Below, one piece after another: positions 9,260 to 17,029 of a stretch of 64,000 bases of DNA; positions within the stretch are counted from its first letter, which is position 1; each line of letters begins with the position of its first letter. The stretch covers positions 124,001 to 188,000 of the forward strand of contig NZ_JALXFV010000002.1 in assembly GCF_023699475.1 (NCBI RefSeq), written 5' to 3'. The translations under genes were made by a program, and so were the position numbers. Below the pieces are notes generated by a model that saw only the letters and a program-made list of their open reading frames with translations, made no database searches and was not told the DNA's origin. This DNA comes from Halomarina rubra. GTDB taxonomy: Archaea; Halobacteriota; Halobacteria; Halobacteriales; Haloarculaceae.

Positions 9260-10101
9260 TCGCGCAGTGCGCCCTCCCGTTCGGTGGCCTCCAGCGTCTC
9301 CTCCTCGACGTGGGTCGCGACGACGGCGGGCTTGTACGCCCCACCGCCGTCGAACAGGTCGTGGTCGGCGACGCTGGACTCGACGTAGCGCGTGAACGCC
9401 CGCCGTTCGGGTGGGAGGTGGCCGTAGACGACCTCCTCCTCGACGAGGTCGTACACCGGGATACGCGGCGTGAGGAGTGTGTTCTCGCCGACGACGCTTC
9501 CCTCGCCGACGACGAACCCGGAGGTGACCCGACAGCCAGCGCCGAGCGAGACGTCGTCCTCGACGACGACGGGTGCGCTCTCGACCGGTTCGAGGACGCC
9601 CCCCAGGAGCGTGTTCGCACCGAGTTTCACGTCGTCGCCGACCTGCGCACACGACCCGACGGTGTCACAGGAGTCGACGAGCGTCCGGTCGCCGACGTAC
9701 GCGCCGACGTTGACGAAGCTCGGACTCATCATGATGGCGTCGTCGCCGAGGTACGCACCCCGGCGAATCACGGTGCCGTCGGGCGTGTTGCGCGTGCCAC
9801 GCCGGGCGAGGTCGGCGGTGTCGCGCAGCGGGAGCACGTCGTTGTAGCCGACGTCGCCGTACGTGCGCTGTCGGGACCGACGGAGTGCGAAGTTGAGCAG
9901 GATGCCGCGCTTGACCCACTCGTTGGCGGTCCACTCCCCGCCACTGCTCTCCGCGGCCCTGACCTCGCCCGCCTCCAGCGCGTCGAGGAACGCGTCGAGC
10001 GTCGCGAGGTGTGCGTGGGTCGCGTCGCTCGCCGTCAGGCCGTCCTCTCGTCGCTGCCACAGGTCCTCGACGTCGGCTTCGAGCGCGTTCGTGTTCGTCA
10101 T
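9256..10101 (-). CDS. dapD: Tetrahydrodipicolinate N-succinyltransferase
   Basis: The protein has 281 residues. An N-terminal helical part (about 100 residues) precedes a left-handed beta-helix of hexapeptide repeats: GDDAIMMSPSFVNVGAYVG, DSCDTVGSCAQVG, GANTLLGGVLEPV. It uses succinyl-CoA to acylate tetrahydrodipicolinate. Its presence with dapE shows the succinylase variant of the DAP route rather than the acetylase or dehydrogenase routes. No aminotransferase gene (DapC/ArgD type) lies in the operon, so that step must be supplied from elsewhere. ATGA overlaps join it to dapB and lysA. Confidence 0.93.
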   Translation of the reverse strand: MTNTNALEADVEDLWQRREDGLTASDATHAHLATLDAFLDALEAGEVRAAESSGGEWTANEWVKRGILLNFALRRSRQRTYGDVGYNDVLPLRDTADLARRGTRNTPDGTVIRRGAYLGDDAIMMSPSFVNVGAYVGDRTLVDSCDTVGSCAQVGDDVKLGANTLLGGVLEPVESAPVVVEDDVSLGAGCRVTSGFVVGEGSVVGENTLLTPRIPVYDLVEEEVVYGHLPPERRAFTRYVESSVADHDLFDGGGAYKPAVVATHVEEETLEATEREGALRE

Positions 10102-10874
10102 TCCAGCACCTCCGCGAAGTCGTACCAGCCGGCGTCACGACCGACGAGCCACTCGGCGGCGTCGAGCGCGCCGGCGGCGAACACCCGCCGACTGCCGGCG
10201 CGGTGGGTGAGCGTCAGCGTCTCGTCGTCGCCGGCGAACAGCACCTCGTGTTCGCCGCGGATGTCGCCAGCACGCCGAGCGTGGACGCCGACGTCGCCGT
10301 CGCGTCGGGGGGCGACGCCCTCTCGCCCGTGGACCCGCTCGCCGTCGGCGTGTGCGCCGTGGCGCTCGGGGTCGCGTGCGCCCTCGATGGCGTCGAGCAG
10401 GGCGTTGGCGGTGCCACTCGGGGCGTCGCGCTTCTCGCGGTGGTGGGTCTCGGTCAGTTCGACGTCGTGGTCGGGGAGCATCCGGGTCGCTCGCTCGGTG
10501 AGGTCGGTGAGCACCGCGACACCGCGCGAGAAGTTCGGGGCGTGGAGCACCGGCGTCCGCTCGCTGGCCCGCCGGAGCGACTCGAACTGCTCGTCGGAGA
10601 AGCCAGTCGTGCCGACGACGGCGGGGACGCCCGCTTCGGCACACGCGGCGGCGTAGTCGACGCTGCCCTCGGGGGCGGTGAAGTCGACCAGTCCGTCGGG
10701 TCGCTGGTCGGCCAGGACTGCGGCGAGGTTGTTCGCGGGGTAGGCGTCGAACCCGTCGATGCGTTCGGAGACGCGCGAGACGGGCAGAACCTCGTGGCCG
10801 CGCTCTTCGGCGATGGCGACGACCTGCTGGGGCATCCGCCCCGTCGCGCCCGTGATAGCGAGTCGCAGACTCAT
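10098..10874 (-). CDS. dapB: 4-Hydroxy-tetrahydrodipicolinate reductase
   Basis: The protein has 258 residues. The N-terminal Rossmann fold begins MSLRLAITGATGRM, and the active-site motif ETHHREKRDAPSGTA contains the catalytic His-His and Lys. VDFTAPEGS and VVGTTGFS are also conserved. The Gly that usually follows GRM (as in GRMG) is Pro here (residue 15), a change in the nucleotide-binding loop. It reduces the DapA product using NAD(P)H. It is translationally coupled to dapA and dapD by ATGA overlaps. Confidence 0.93.
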   Translation of the reverse strand: MSLRLAITGATGRMPQQVVAIAEERGHEVLPVSRVSERIDGFDAYPANNLAAVLADQRPDGLVDFTAPEGSVDYAAACAEAGVPAVVGTTGFSDEQFESLRRASERTPVLHAPNFSRGVAVLTDLTERATRMLPDHDVELTETHHREKRDAPSGTANALLDAIEGARDPERHGAHADGERVHGREGVAPRRDGDVGVHARRAGDIRGEHEVLFAGDDETLTLTHRAGSRRVFAAGALDAAEWLVGRDAGWYDFAEVLE

Positions 10875-11782
10875 ACGTCCGCTTCGGGGGCCTGCGTGGT
10901 ATCGCTATCGAGCGCGGCGAACGCTTCGCGGAGCTGCTCGCGACCGGCCTCGCCCAGCGGCGACAGCGGCGAGCGAAGGCGTTCGGGGTACTCCCGGCGC
11001 ATCGCGAGTGCGGTCTTCAGCGGGATGGGGTTCGTCTCGGCGAACAGCGCCCGCGACAGCGGGCCGAGGTCGTGGTGGTACTCGCGGGCCGCGGCGAACT
11101 CGTCGTCGAGCGCCGCCTCGACCATCGCGACGACGCGTTCGGGGTCGACGTTGGCGGTGACGCTGATACACCCCGTCGCGCCGACCGAGAGCAACGGCAG
11201 GTTCAGCCCGTCTTCCCCCGAGAGGACCGAGAACGCCTCGTCGCGGGTCTGTTCGATGATCTCGCTGGCCCGGCCGACGTCGCCGCTGGCGGCCTTGTAG
11301 CCGACGACGTTCGGGTGGGAGGACAGCGAGACGGCCGTCTCGACGGCGATGTTCCGGCCCGTTCGTGAGGGGACGTTGTAGATCACTTGGGGCACGTCGA
11401 AGGCGTCCGCGATGGTCCGGAAGTGGCGCTCCATCCCGGCCGGTTCCGGGCGGTTGTAGTACGGTGAGATGAGCAACAGGCCGTCCGCACCCGCCTCGAT
11501 GGAGCGTTCGGCGAGGTCGAGCGCTTCGTGGGTGGCGTTCGACCCAGCCCCCGCGACGACGGGGACGGAGACGGCCTCGGCGACCGTCTCGACGACCGCG
11601 ACGTGTTCGTCGTGGGTGAGCGTCGCGCTCTCGCCGGTCGTCCCGACGGGGACGACGCCCGCCACGCCCGCGTCTTCGAGCGAATGGGCGTGGTCGGCGA
11701 GGGTCTCGTGGTCGATGCTCTCGTCGTCGTGGAACGGTGTCGGCAGGGCCGGGTAGACGCCGGCGTACGGTTCGTGTGTCAT
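10871..11782 (-). CDS. dapA: 4-Hydroxy-tetrahydrodipicolinate synthase
   Basis: The protein has 303 residues, starting MTHEPYAGVYPALPTPFHDD. Class I aldolase barrel motifs are visible: GTTGESATLTHDE, VVAGAGSNAT, SPYYNRP, the Tyr of QVIYNVPSRTG, and the Schiff-base Lys in VVGYKAASGD. It condenses pyruvate with aspartate semialdehyde, the committed lysine step. It is the first gene of the operon. The longer frame to 12514 is rejected because the family start is at 11782. Regulation is not evident: the upstream ~350 bp show no clear leader peptide. Confidence 0.95.
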   Translation of the reverse strand: MTHEPYAGVYPALPTPFHDDESIDHETLADHAHSLEDAGVAGVVPVGTTGESATLTHDEHVAVVETVAEAVSVPVVAGAGSNATHEALDLAERSIEAGADGLLLISPYYNRPEPAGMERHFRTIADAFDVPQVIYNVPSRTGRNIAVETAVSLSSHPNVVGYKAASGDVGRASEIIEQTRDEAFSVLSGEDGLNLPLLSVGATGCISVTANVDPERVVAMVEAALDDEFAAAREYHHDLGPLSRALFAETNPIPLKTALAMRREYPERLRSPLSPLGEAGREQLREAFAALDSDTTQAPEADV

Positions 11783-12130
11783 GTGGTGTGGTGGTGTGGT
11801 GTCGTCCACAGCGCCGTGCTGTGGGTCGTGAATCGCGTGGTCGCGTCGCTGTCCGGTCTGGAACAGAGAACAGCCCGCGACGGGTCGCCAGCCCGCCGTG
11901 AACCGACAGCTACGCGCGTTTACCGCGGTGGAGTCGAACACACCCGTCCGCGGAGGTGAGACGCATACACGCAGACCGGTCCCGTGCGGACTTAGGGGTT
12001 GCGCCGCGCGCGACACCTGCCGGAACCTGCGGGCGTCACACGCCCCTCTCCGCCGGCGACCGCGAGCGGCGGCCGCCCGAAGGACTCCCCGGATACCAAA
12101 CGCTTTGACCCAGGACACACGACTCGGCGT
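11783..12130. other. 348-bp gap between divergent dapA and the NYN gene
   Basis: No gene is supported here. Next to dapA there is a run of gtggtgtggtggtgtggtgt-type repeats (11783-11803). Further right, a short ccaaacgctttgaccc stretch near 12097-12111 is a possible TATA region for the NYN-domain gene, about 25-30 bp before its ATG. No lysine riboswitch or leader-peptide pattern could be recognised by eye. Confidence 0.5.
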
Positions 12131-12628
12131 ATGCCACCGTTGCATCCCGACCAGCGCGTCGCGGTTCTCGCCGACTCGCGCAACCTCTACCACTCCTCTC
12201 ACAGTCTCTACTCGCGGAACGTCGACTACACCGCGCTGCTCGACACCGCGGTCCAGGACCGGAAACTGATCCGTGCTATCGCCTACGTCGTCCGGGCGTC
12301 CGCACCCGAAGAGGAGTCGTTCTTCGACGCGCTCGACGACATCGGTTTCGAGACGCGCATCAAGGACCTCCAGACGTTCCCCGACGGGACGAAGAAGGCC
12401 GACTGGGACGTCGGCATCAGTCTCGACGCCGTGACGCTCGCCGAGAAGGTCGACACCATCGTCGTCTGCTCGGGCGACGGCGACTTCAGCCGCCTCTGTT
12501 CGCACGTCCGCCACGAGGGCACTCGCGTCGAGGTGATGGCGTTCGGCCCCTCGACCTCCGACTCGCTCGTCGCCGCCGCCGACTCGTTCGTCGACCTCAG
12601 CGAGCAGAAAGAGAAGTTCCTGTTGTAG
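12131..12628 (+). CDS. NYN-domain (LabA/DUF88-like) protein, predicted RNase
   Basis: The product has 165 residues from the ATG at 12131 (MPPLHPDQRVAVLADSRNLYH). The fold signature is the PIN-like NYN domain: VAVLADSRNLY at the N-terminus, KKADWDVGISLDAV in the middle, and VVCSGDGDFSRLCSHVR. The acidic residues line up with the metal-binding Asp set of NYN/PIN nucleases. Nuclease activity is inferred from the family. An upstream TTG/GTG extension to 11999 is poor coding sequence. It is monocistronic here. Confidence 0.8.
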   Translation: MPPLHPDQRVAVLADSRNLYHSSHSLYSRNVDYTALLDTAVQDRKLIRAIAYVVRASAPEEESFFDALDDIGFETRIKDLQTFPDGTKKADWDVGISLDAVTLAEKVDTIVVCSGDGDFSRLCSHVRHEGTRVEVMAFGPSTSDSLVAAADSFVDLSEQKEKFLL

Positions 12629-12673
12629 CGCTCGGTCGTCTCGAATCGACCCGAAGCGGCGGGGTCGGCGCGT

Positions 12674-12868
12674 TCAGACGCCCGAACCCTGTTCGGACAG
12701 GCCGACGAGCAGCGCGCCCGCGGCCATCGCGAGCGACGCGATTCCACCGACCGCGTCGAGGACGGGGGTGTTCGCGTAGATGTCGCCGGCGGCGACGAGG
12801 AGGACCGCGACCGTGCTGAGGAGCAACAGCGCCGCACCGAGACCGAGCTTTCTGGTGTCAGTCGTCAT
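12674..12868 (-). CDS. Small two-helix membrane protein
   Basis: The product has 64 residues from the ATG at 12868 (MTTDTRKLGLGAALLLLS). Two hydrophobic segments are visible, near residues 8-27 and 36-57, joined by AGDIYANTPVLDAV. A ggtttatgtg box about 27 bp upstream on this strand supports the start. The function is unknown. It is divergent from the PUA-domain gene. Confidence 0.55.
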   Translation of the reverse strand: MTTDTRKLGLGAALLLLSTVAVLLVAAGDIYANTPVLDAVGGIASLAMAAGALLVGLSEQGSGV

Positions 12869-12994
12869 CGGCGGGCGATACGAAACACGGCACATAAACC
12901 CCGTCGAAACGTCACGGCACTGGTACGGTCTCGCGTGCCACGCCCCCGGCCGGACTCGGGGCGCTTTTCCCCGCCGACCCCAGACCTCGCTCTC

Positions 12995-13456
12995 ATGGAC
13001 GCGGACGCGCGAGAACGACTGCAGGCGGTCGCCGACTACCAGTTCGGCGCGGGAGCGGGAACGGCGCTGTTCCCCGACGACGAACCACTGACCGTCCTCC
13101 GGACCTCGACGGGCCGGCCCCAGCAGGTGTTGACCGACGAGGAGGAGCGACTGGTCTCGTACACCGTCGAAGGGCGGTTCACCCTCGCCGTCGCCGGCGG
13201 GCGGCGACTGTACGAGGTCCTCGGCGGCCCCGCCGTCGAAGTCGGCGACGAGTCCGTCGAGTTCGTCCGCGACGGGAAGAACGCGTTCGCGAAGTTCGTC
13301 CGGGCGGTCGACGACGCGGTCCGTCCCGGTGACGAGGTCGCAGTGACCTACGACGATGACGTGCTCGCGGTCGGGCGCGCCGAACTCCCCGCCGACGGGA
13401 TGCGCGACTTCCAGTCCGGCGTCGCCGTGAAGGTCAGGGCGGGCGCGGACGCCTGA
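12995..13456 (+). CDS. PUA-domain RNA-binding protein
   Basis: The product has 153 residues from the ATG at 12995 (MDADARERLQAVADYQFGAG). The C-terminal half fits a PUA domain: KNAFAKFVRAVDDAVRPGDEV followed by DVLAVGRAELPADGM. The N-terminal half (GTALFPDDEPLTVLRTSTGR) resembles the pre-PUA part of archaeal PUA proteins. A gcgctttt box about 30 bp upstream supports the ATG. It sits directly before NAC and a tRNA methyltransferase, so a role in RNA modification or translation is likely but unproven. Confidence 0.8.
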   Translation: MDADARERLQAVADYQFGAGAGTALFPDDEPLTVLRTSTGRPQQVLTDEEERLVSYTVEGRFTLAVAGGRRLYEVLGGPAVEVGDESVEFVRDGKNAFAKFVRAVDDAVRPGDEVAVTYDDDVLAVGRAELPADGMRDFQSGVAVKVRAGADA

Positions 13457-13505
13457 GGGGTCCGAGACGGCGGGCGACGGCGGGGTCGCGCGGGCGAGTG
13501 CGCTG

Positions 13506-13513
13506 GGTTTTTG
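13506..13513 (+). promoter_or_regulatory. TATA-like element of nac
   Basis: The sequence ggtttttg is placed about 28 bp before the NAC ATG at 13538. The spacing suggests a leaderless mRNA and supports this ATG over the TTG at 13511. Confidence 0.5.
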
Positions 13514-13537
13514 AGGCCTGCTGACGACGATGCGCGT

Positions 13538-13966
13538 ATGTTTGGAGGAGGCGGCGGACTCGACCCGCGCAAGATGAAGCAGATGATGAAGCAGATGGGC
13601 ATCGAGGTCACCGAGATCGAGGCCAACGAGATCGTCATCCGGACCGACGACGAGGAGCTCGTGTTCACCGACGTCGACGTCCAGCGGATGGACGCCCAGG
13701 GCCAGGCGACGTACCAGATCGTCGGCGACCCCGAGATCCGAGCGCTCGGCGAGGGCGGTGCCACGGCCGACGACGCCGGCGTCGGCGAGGGCGCGACCGA
13801 GAAGTCCGGCGGTGCCGACGAGGTCGACGTCGGGGCGGCCGACGAGATTCCCGACGCCGACGTCGAGATCGTCGCCCAGCGGACGGGTGCCACCGAGGAG
13901 GCCGCCCGCGAAGCGCTCGAAGCCGAAGGCGGCGACCTCGCCGCGGCCGTCTCGCGTCTGGAGTGA
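13538..13966 (+). CDS. nac: Nascent polypeptide-associated complex protein
   Basis: The product has 142 residues from [20 protein letters not shown]. The NAC domain follows ([20 protein letters not shown], then QATYQIVG). The C-terminal UBA domain ([20 protein letters not shown]) is typical of archaeal alpha-NAC. It binds nascent chains at the ribosome exit. An acidic linker of about 50 residues separates the two domains. Its TGA overlaps the GTG start of the next gene, coupling it to the tRNA methyltransferase. Confidence 0.92.
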   Translation: MFGGGGGLDPRKMKQMMKQMGIEVTEIEANEIVIRTDDEELVFTDVDVQRMDAQGQATYQIVGDPEIRALGEGGATADDAGVGEGATEKSGGADEVDVGAADEIPDADVEIVAQRTGATEEAAREALEAEGGDLAAAVSRLE

Positions 13967-14688
13967 TACTCCTCGTCCACGAGGACCGCGAGTACTGCCG
14001 CGAGCGCGGCGACACGCTGGAGACCGACCTCGGCGTCCTCGAGATTCCCGAGGACGTGAACGCCGGCGAGACCCTGGAGACGCATCTGGGCGAACCGTTC
14101 GAGGTCCGCGAGATGCGCGGTCCCGACCTGTTCAACCACCTCGACCGCACGGGCGCGCCGATGATGCCCCGCGACATCGGTCTCATCATCGGCCACACCG
14201 GCATCGCGGCGGGCGACCGAGTGCTCGACGCCGGCACCGGGACGGGTATCCTGAGCGCGTACCTCGGGCGGGTCGGGGCGAACGTGACGACCTACGAAAT
14301 CGACCCGGAGTTCGCGGAGGTGGCCCGCTCGAACATGGAGACCGCCGAAGTCGCCGACCACGTCGACGTCCGCGTGGGCGACCTCGCCGAGACGGTCGAC
14401 GACCTCGTCGCCGACGGTGAGCGCTTCGACGTGCTGACGCTCGACACCGAGGACGCACCCGAGGTCGCCGCCCGTGCCGACGACCTGCTCGTCCCTGGCG
14501 GGTACCTCGTCGCGTACGTCCCGTTCGTCGAGGGGACGCGCGCGGTCGTCGAGGCGGCCCGAGAGTCGCTGGGCGACGTCGAGACGTTCGAGACCATCCA
14601 GCGCCGGATGGACGTCGGCGACCGAGGGACCCGTCCCTCGACGGCCGGCGTCGGACACACCGGCTACCTCGTGTTCGCGCGGGCCTGA
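13963..14688 (+). CDS. trmI: tRNA (adenine-N1)-methyltransferase, TrmI type
   Basis: The product has 241 residues and a GTG start at 13963 overlapping the nac stop (GTGA). An N-terminal beta domain precedes the Rossmann methyltransferase: [19 protein letters not shown] is SAM motif I, and [14 protein letters not shown] follows. [20 protein letters not shown] near the start of the catalytic part is characteristic of the TrmI/Trm61 family. In archaea TrmI makes m1A at tRNA positions 57/58 (established for Pyrococcus). The nac overlap suggests co-expression with the translation machinery. Confidence 0.88.
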   Translation: MILLVHEDREYCRERGDTLETDLGVLEIPEDVNAGETLETHLGEPFEVREMRGPDLFNHLDRTGAPMMPRDIGLIIGHTGIAAGDRVLDAGTGTGILSAYLGRVGANVTTYEIDPEFAEVARSNMETAEVADHVDVRVGDLAETVDDLVADGERFDVLTLDTEDAPEVAARADDLLVPGGYLVAYVPFVEGTRAVVEAARESLGDVETFETIQRRMDVGDRGTRPSTAGVGHTGYLVFARA

Positions 14689-14781
14689 GACCGGTAGTCG
14701 CGACGGTCGACCGTCCGACGAACCGGCAAGCGCGAGGGCCGCGCGTACTCTTAAGCTGACGACGAGCGTACCTTTTCTCGC

Positions 14782-15003
14782 ATGAGCGACTCAGAACCCG
14801 AAGAGCGAATGGACGAGACGACGACGTGGCCGGACCTCGGTATCGCGCTGTACGACCGACTGACCGGCCGGAACGCGGTCATCGAGTACGAGTTCGAGGA
14901 CATGAACGTCTACGTCCCGAGTCGAGCGGGCGAGGACGCCGACCACGCCCACTGGCGTCTCGACGGGACGCTCACCATCTCGACGCGGGAGAAAGGCGAT
15001 TGA
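14782..15003 (+). CDS. Small conserved protein, function unknown
   Basis: The product has 73 residues, MSDSEPEERMDETTTWPDLG at the start. It is acidic with an alternating-strand pattern (NAVIEYEFEDMNVYVPS) and a His-rich DADHAHWRLDG. No signal or membrane segment is seen. An actcttaagctg box around 14749-14760 lies 25-30 bp before the ATG. Its TGA is overlapped by the TTG start of the next gene, so the two are probably translated together. I do not recognise the family. Confidence 0.6.
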   Translation: MSDSEPEERMDETTTWPDLGIALYDRLTGRNAVIEYEFEDMNVYVPSRAGEDADHAHWRLDGTLTISTREKGD

Positions 15004-15338
15004 GCACCCAGCGCGCCCCCATCGACGTCGAGGCCGACCTGACGCTCACCATCGACGGTCAGCCCATCGCCATCGAGTCGTACACCGACACGGTGCTGGT
15101 GGACTTCCCGTCGGTCCGAGCGCTCGTCGCCGTCGCGCGGACCGAACGCGGTCGACTCCCGTCGCTCGAGCGCCTGCTCTCGGAGGCGGACCTGACGGTC
15201 GTCGTCCTCGTCGACGGCACCGCGGTCGGCACGCTGGGGGCGCGCGCTCGACCACAGTCGCGTCGGCTCCCGGTCGAGGTCGACGCCGGCGGCACGCTCC
15301 GTGCGGCGGTCGCCGCGCCGCTGCGATTCTTCAACTGA
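15000..15338 (+). CDS. Small protein with TTG start, coupled to the preceding gene
   Basis: The product has 112 residues, starting with TTG at 15000, four bases (TTGA) across the stop of the upstream 73-residue gene. The protein begins (M)STQRAPIDVEADLTLTIDG. It has beta-strand character (TLTIDGQPIAIESYTDTVLV) and ends with LRAAVAAPLRFFN. An upstream in-frame ORF reading to 14826 is a shadow. No domain is recognised; the pair looks like a small two-gene unit. Its last 8 bp overlap the convergent gene at 15331-15927. Confidence 0.55.
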   Translation: MSTQRAPIDVEADLTLTIDGQPIAIESYTDTVLVDFPSVRALVAVARTERGRLPSLERLLSEADLTVVVLVDGTAVGTLGARARPQSRRLPVEVDAGGTLRAAVAAPLRFFN

Positions 15339-15927
15339 CCGCGCGGACGATTCTGAGCAGTTCGTCGCGACACTCGCCGGCGTCCGGGACGGCCGTCTCC
15401 GCGCCGACGAACGCGTCGAGGTCGGTGGGGTAGGCTCCCCCGGCGATGCGGAACTCGCCGTCGACCGACCAGACGCCGAGCCACCCTTCGACGGCCAGCG
15501 CGTCGTCGTCGACGGGCAGGCGGCCGCGATACGAGCGCAGGCGGATACGCTCGCCCGACGTCGACCGGACCCGTTCGCTGCGGCCGCGCGAGACGTTGAC
15601 GACGCCGCGCCGTTCGAGGTCGTCGACGAACGCGCGGTGGGCCTCGCCCGAGACCATCGGCAGAACCATGGCGGTCCCGATACCGGGTGCCAGCGGCGGG
15701 ACGAACGCGACGCGTGTCGCGAAGACGAACCGCCAGGTCCGGTCGACACCCGTCGCGTCCGCGACACGCTCGCGGAGCGCCTCGTCCTCGTAGACGTGCG
15801 TCACCCCCTGAACGCGGGCGGCGGGCAGCGTCGCCAGCGTCTCCTCGCGTGCTTCGAGGAGGTCCCAGCCGTTCTCCGAGCGCAGTCGCTCAGGAAGGTC
15901 CGGCGGCCGCAGACGGTCGGGGGCCAT
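15331..15927 (-). CDS. Conserved protein, function unknown
   Basis: The product has 198 residues, starting MAPDRLRPPDLPERLRSENG. It is soluble and mixed alpha/beta, with RFVFATRVAFVPPLAPGIG as a conserved-looking hydrophobic core and SFSE-type residues absent. An Arg-rich stretch (RRGVVNVSRGRSERVRSTSG) could bind nucleic acid, but no known motif confirms that. It is convergent with the TTG-started gene. Confidence 0.6.
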   Translation of the reverse strand: MAPDRLRPPDLPERLRSENGWDLLEAREETLATLPAARVQGVTHVYEDEALRERVADATGVDRTWRFVFATRVAFVPPLAPGIGTAMVLPMVSGEAHRAFVDDLERRGVVNVSRGRSERVRSTSGERIRLRSYRGRLPVDDDALAVEGWLGVWSVDGEFRIAGGAYPTDLDAFVGAETAVPDAGECRDELLRIVRAVS

Positions 15928-16284
15928 TAGTACACCCCAGGGCGGCCAGACTAATCAGTCCGTGTACTGAGGCGAACAGGCGACATTCTCTTCGACGAAG
16001 CGCCGCGTCGCGCTCCCGCTGAACGCTTCGTGATGACTCGTCAGTTCACCCGAAAGCGTGCTCACTCGATACTATTTGAACGGTCGCGGTGCGGTGGTGT
16101 GGCAGTGCGTACTGTGCGGTTGGTTCGTCAGTCGTACCGCGAGCGAAAGGAGTGAGCGAGCGGGCTGACGAGCGACCATCGGGAGCGAGGAAGCTTTTGG
16201 TCCAGATTTTGCCAGTGAGCCGTCAGCAGGAGCGAGCGGCAGCGAGCGTCCTGCTGACAGGCGAACGCAGCAAAAGGTGGGTTC
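15928..16284. other. 357-bp gene-free region 3' of tfs, with nested inverted repeats
   Basis: No coding sequence is supported. The left part (15928-16070) is unremarkable. From 16130 the DNA consists of repeated gagcgag/gagtgagcg words. It ends in a pair of nested inverted repeats (see the separate repeat entry) just after the tfs stop. Composition differs from neighbouring genes, and short ORFs here are not credible. Confidence 0.55.
16207..16275. repeat. Nested inverted repeat downstream of tfs
   Basis: The outer arms are ttttgc (16207-16212) and gcaaaa (16270-16275). The inner arms are gtcagcagga (16222-16231) and tcctgctgac (16249-16258), a perfect 10-bp pair around a 17-base loop rich in gcgagc. 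It lies 10-80 bp beyond the tfs stop on the minus strand. It could be a 3'-end processing or termination structure of the tfs mRNA, a small RNA, or a dispersed haloarchaeal repeat. Confidence 0.65.
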
Positions 16285-16605
16285 TTAGTGGTCGTCCTCG
16301 CGCCACTTGTGTTCGCACTCGGTGCAGATGAAGAAGCGCGTCTCGGACTCGTCGGCCGAGCGGATCTGTTGCATGTAGTAGTACGCGCGGTCGTTCTCGC
16401 AGTTCGGGCACTTCACCTTCGTCGTCGGGAGGCCGTTGTCCTCGGCGTCGCTCACGTCGACGACCTCGGACGTCTCTTGGCCCTGCGTCGTGACCATGCT
16501 GGCTTCGTTCTCGCTGTCGCGAGCCTTCTCGTAGCCACAGCTACCGCAGGTCCAGACGCCTCCCTCGACTTTCATCATCGAGCCGCACTCGTCGCAGAAC
16601 TCCAT
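16285..16605 (-). CDS. tfs: Transcription factor S (TFIIS-like cleavage factor)
   Basis: The product has 106 residues, the usual TFS length. The N-terminal zinc ribbon is MEFCDECGSMMKVE...CGSCGY. The C-terminal zinc ribbon is CPNCENDRAYYYMQQIRSAD...CTECEHKW. The acidic pair in RSADESE corresponds to the catalytic Asp-Glu hairpin of TFIIS. It stimulates transcript cleavage by backtracked RNA polymerase. A cgcttatgcg box about 27 bp upstream supports a leaderless start. Confidence 0.95.
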   Translation of the reverse strand: MEFCDECGSMMKVEGGVWTCGSCGYEKARDSENEASMVTTQGQETSEVVDVSDAEDNGLPTTKVKCPNCENDRAYYYMQQIRSADESETRFFICTECEHKWREDDH

Positions 16606-16627
16606 AGCGGGCCAAATCGGTTCGGAC

Positions 16628-16637
16628 GCATAAGCGG
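16628..16637 (-). promoter_or_regulatory. TATA-like element of tfs
   Basis: On the minus strand the sequence is cgcttatgcg, centred about 27 bp before the tfs ATG. It is identified by position and composition. Confidence 0.45.
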
Positions 16638-16688
16638 CGTGGTTGACGGTTCGCGCAGCGGGTCTCGGTGTGGGTGACCCGTCGCGGA

Positions 16689-16946
16689 TTACCCTTCGCC
16701 CTCCGACTGGTAGGGTTCGCCGACGGCGTTGCGCGGGAGCGTGCTGTACACTTCGGCTTCGAGGTCCTCGGCGCTGTCGAACTCCTCCGTCGAGAGGTCC
16801 CGCACCGCCGTTCCGAGGTTGGTCTCGCCGTCGGCCAGCAGGAGCGTCACGTCGTCGAACGCGCTGGCGGCCGTCTCGCGGCTGGCGGGGTACTCCACTT
16901 CGGCGAGGACGGCCTGGACACGGCTGAGTTTGACGTCACGAGACAT
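16689..16946 (-). CDS. Small protein, DUF5789-like
   Basis: The product has 85 residues from MSRDVKLSRVQAVLAEVEYP. It contains PASRETAASAFDDVTLLLAD and NLGTAVRDLSTEEFDSAEDL, a pattern I associate with the haloarchaeal DUF5789 family; this is from memory and unchecked. It is predicted to be a small helical protein with no membrane segment. A longer frame up to 17090 overlaps the divergent MFS start and is rejected. Confidence 0.7.
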   Translation of the reverse strand: MSRDVKLSRVQAVLAEVEYPASRETAASAFDDVTLLLADGETNLGTAVRDLSTEEFDSAEDLEAEVYSTLPRNAVGEPYQSEGEG

Positions 16947-17029
16947 GCGCTGGTGTTGGTTCGCTGATGGCTTGAGCGTACCGCCGCGAGGAGAAACGGT
17001 ATTGCACCGACGCCCGTACCCCGTACTGA

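Noticed and set aside
11783-12130. Possible lysine riboswitch or leader peptide before dapA
   Set aside because: No Lys-rich short ORF and no conserved secondary structure could be seen by eye.
15928-16284. Small ORFs in the repeat-rich region near tfs
   Set aside because: They consist of gagcgag repeats and lack promoter, ribosome site or domain.
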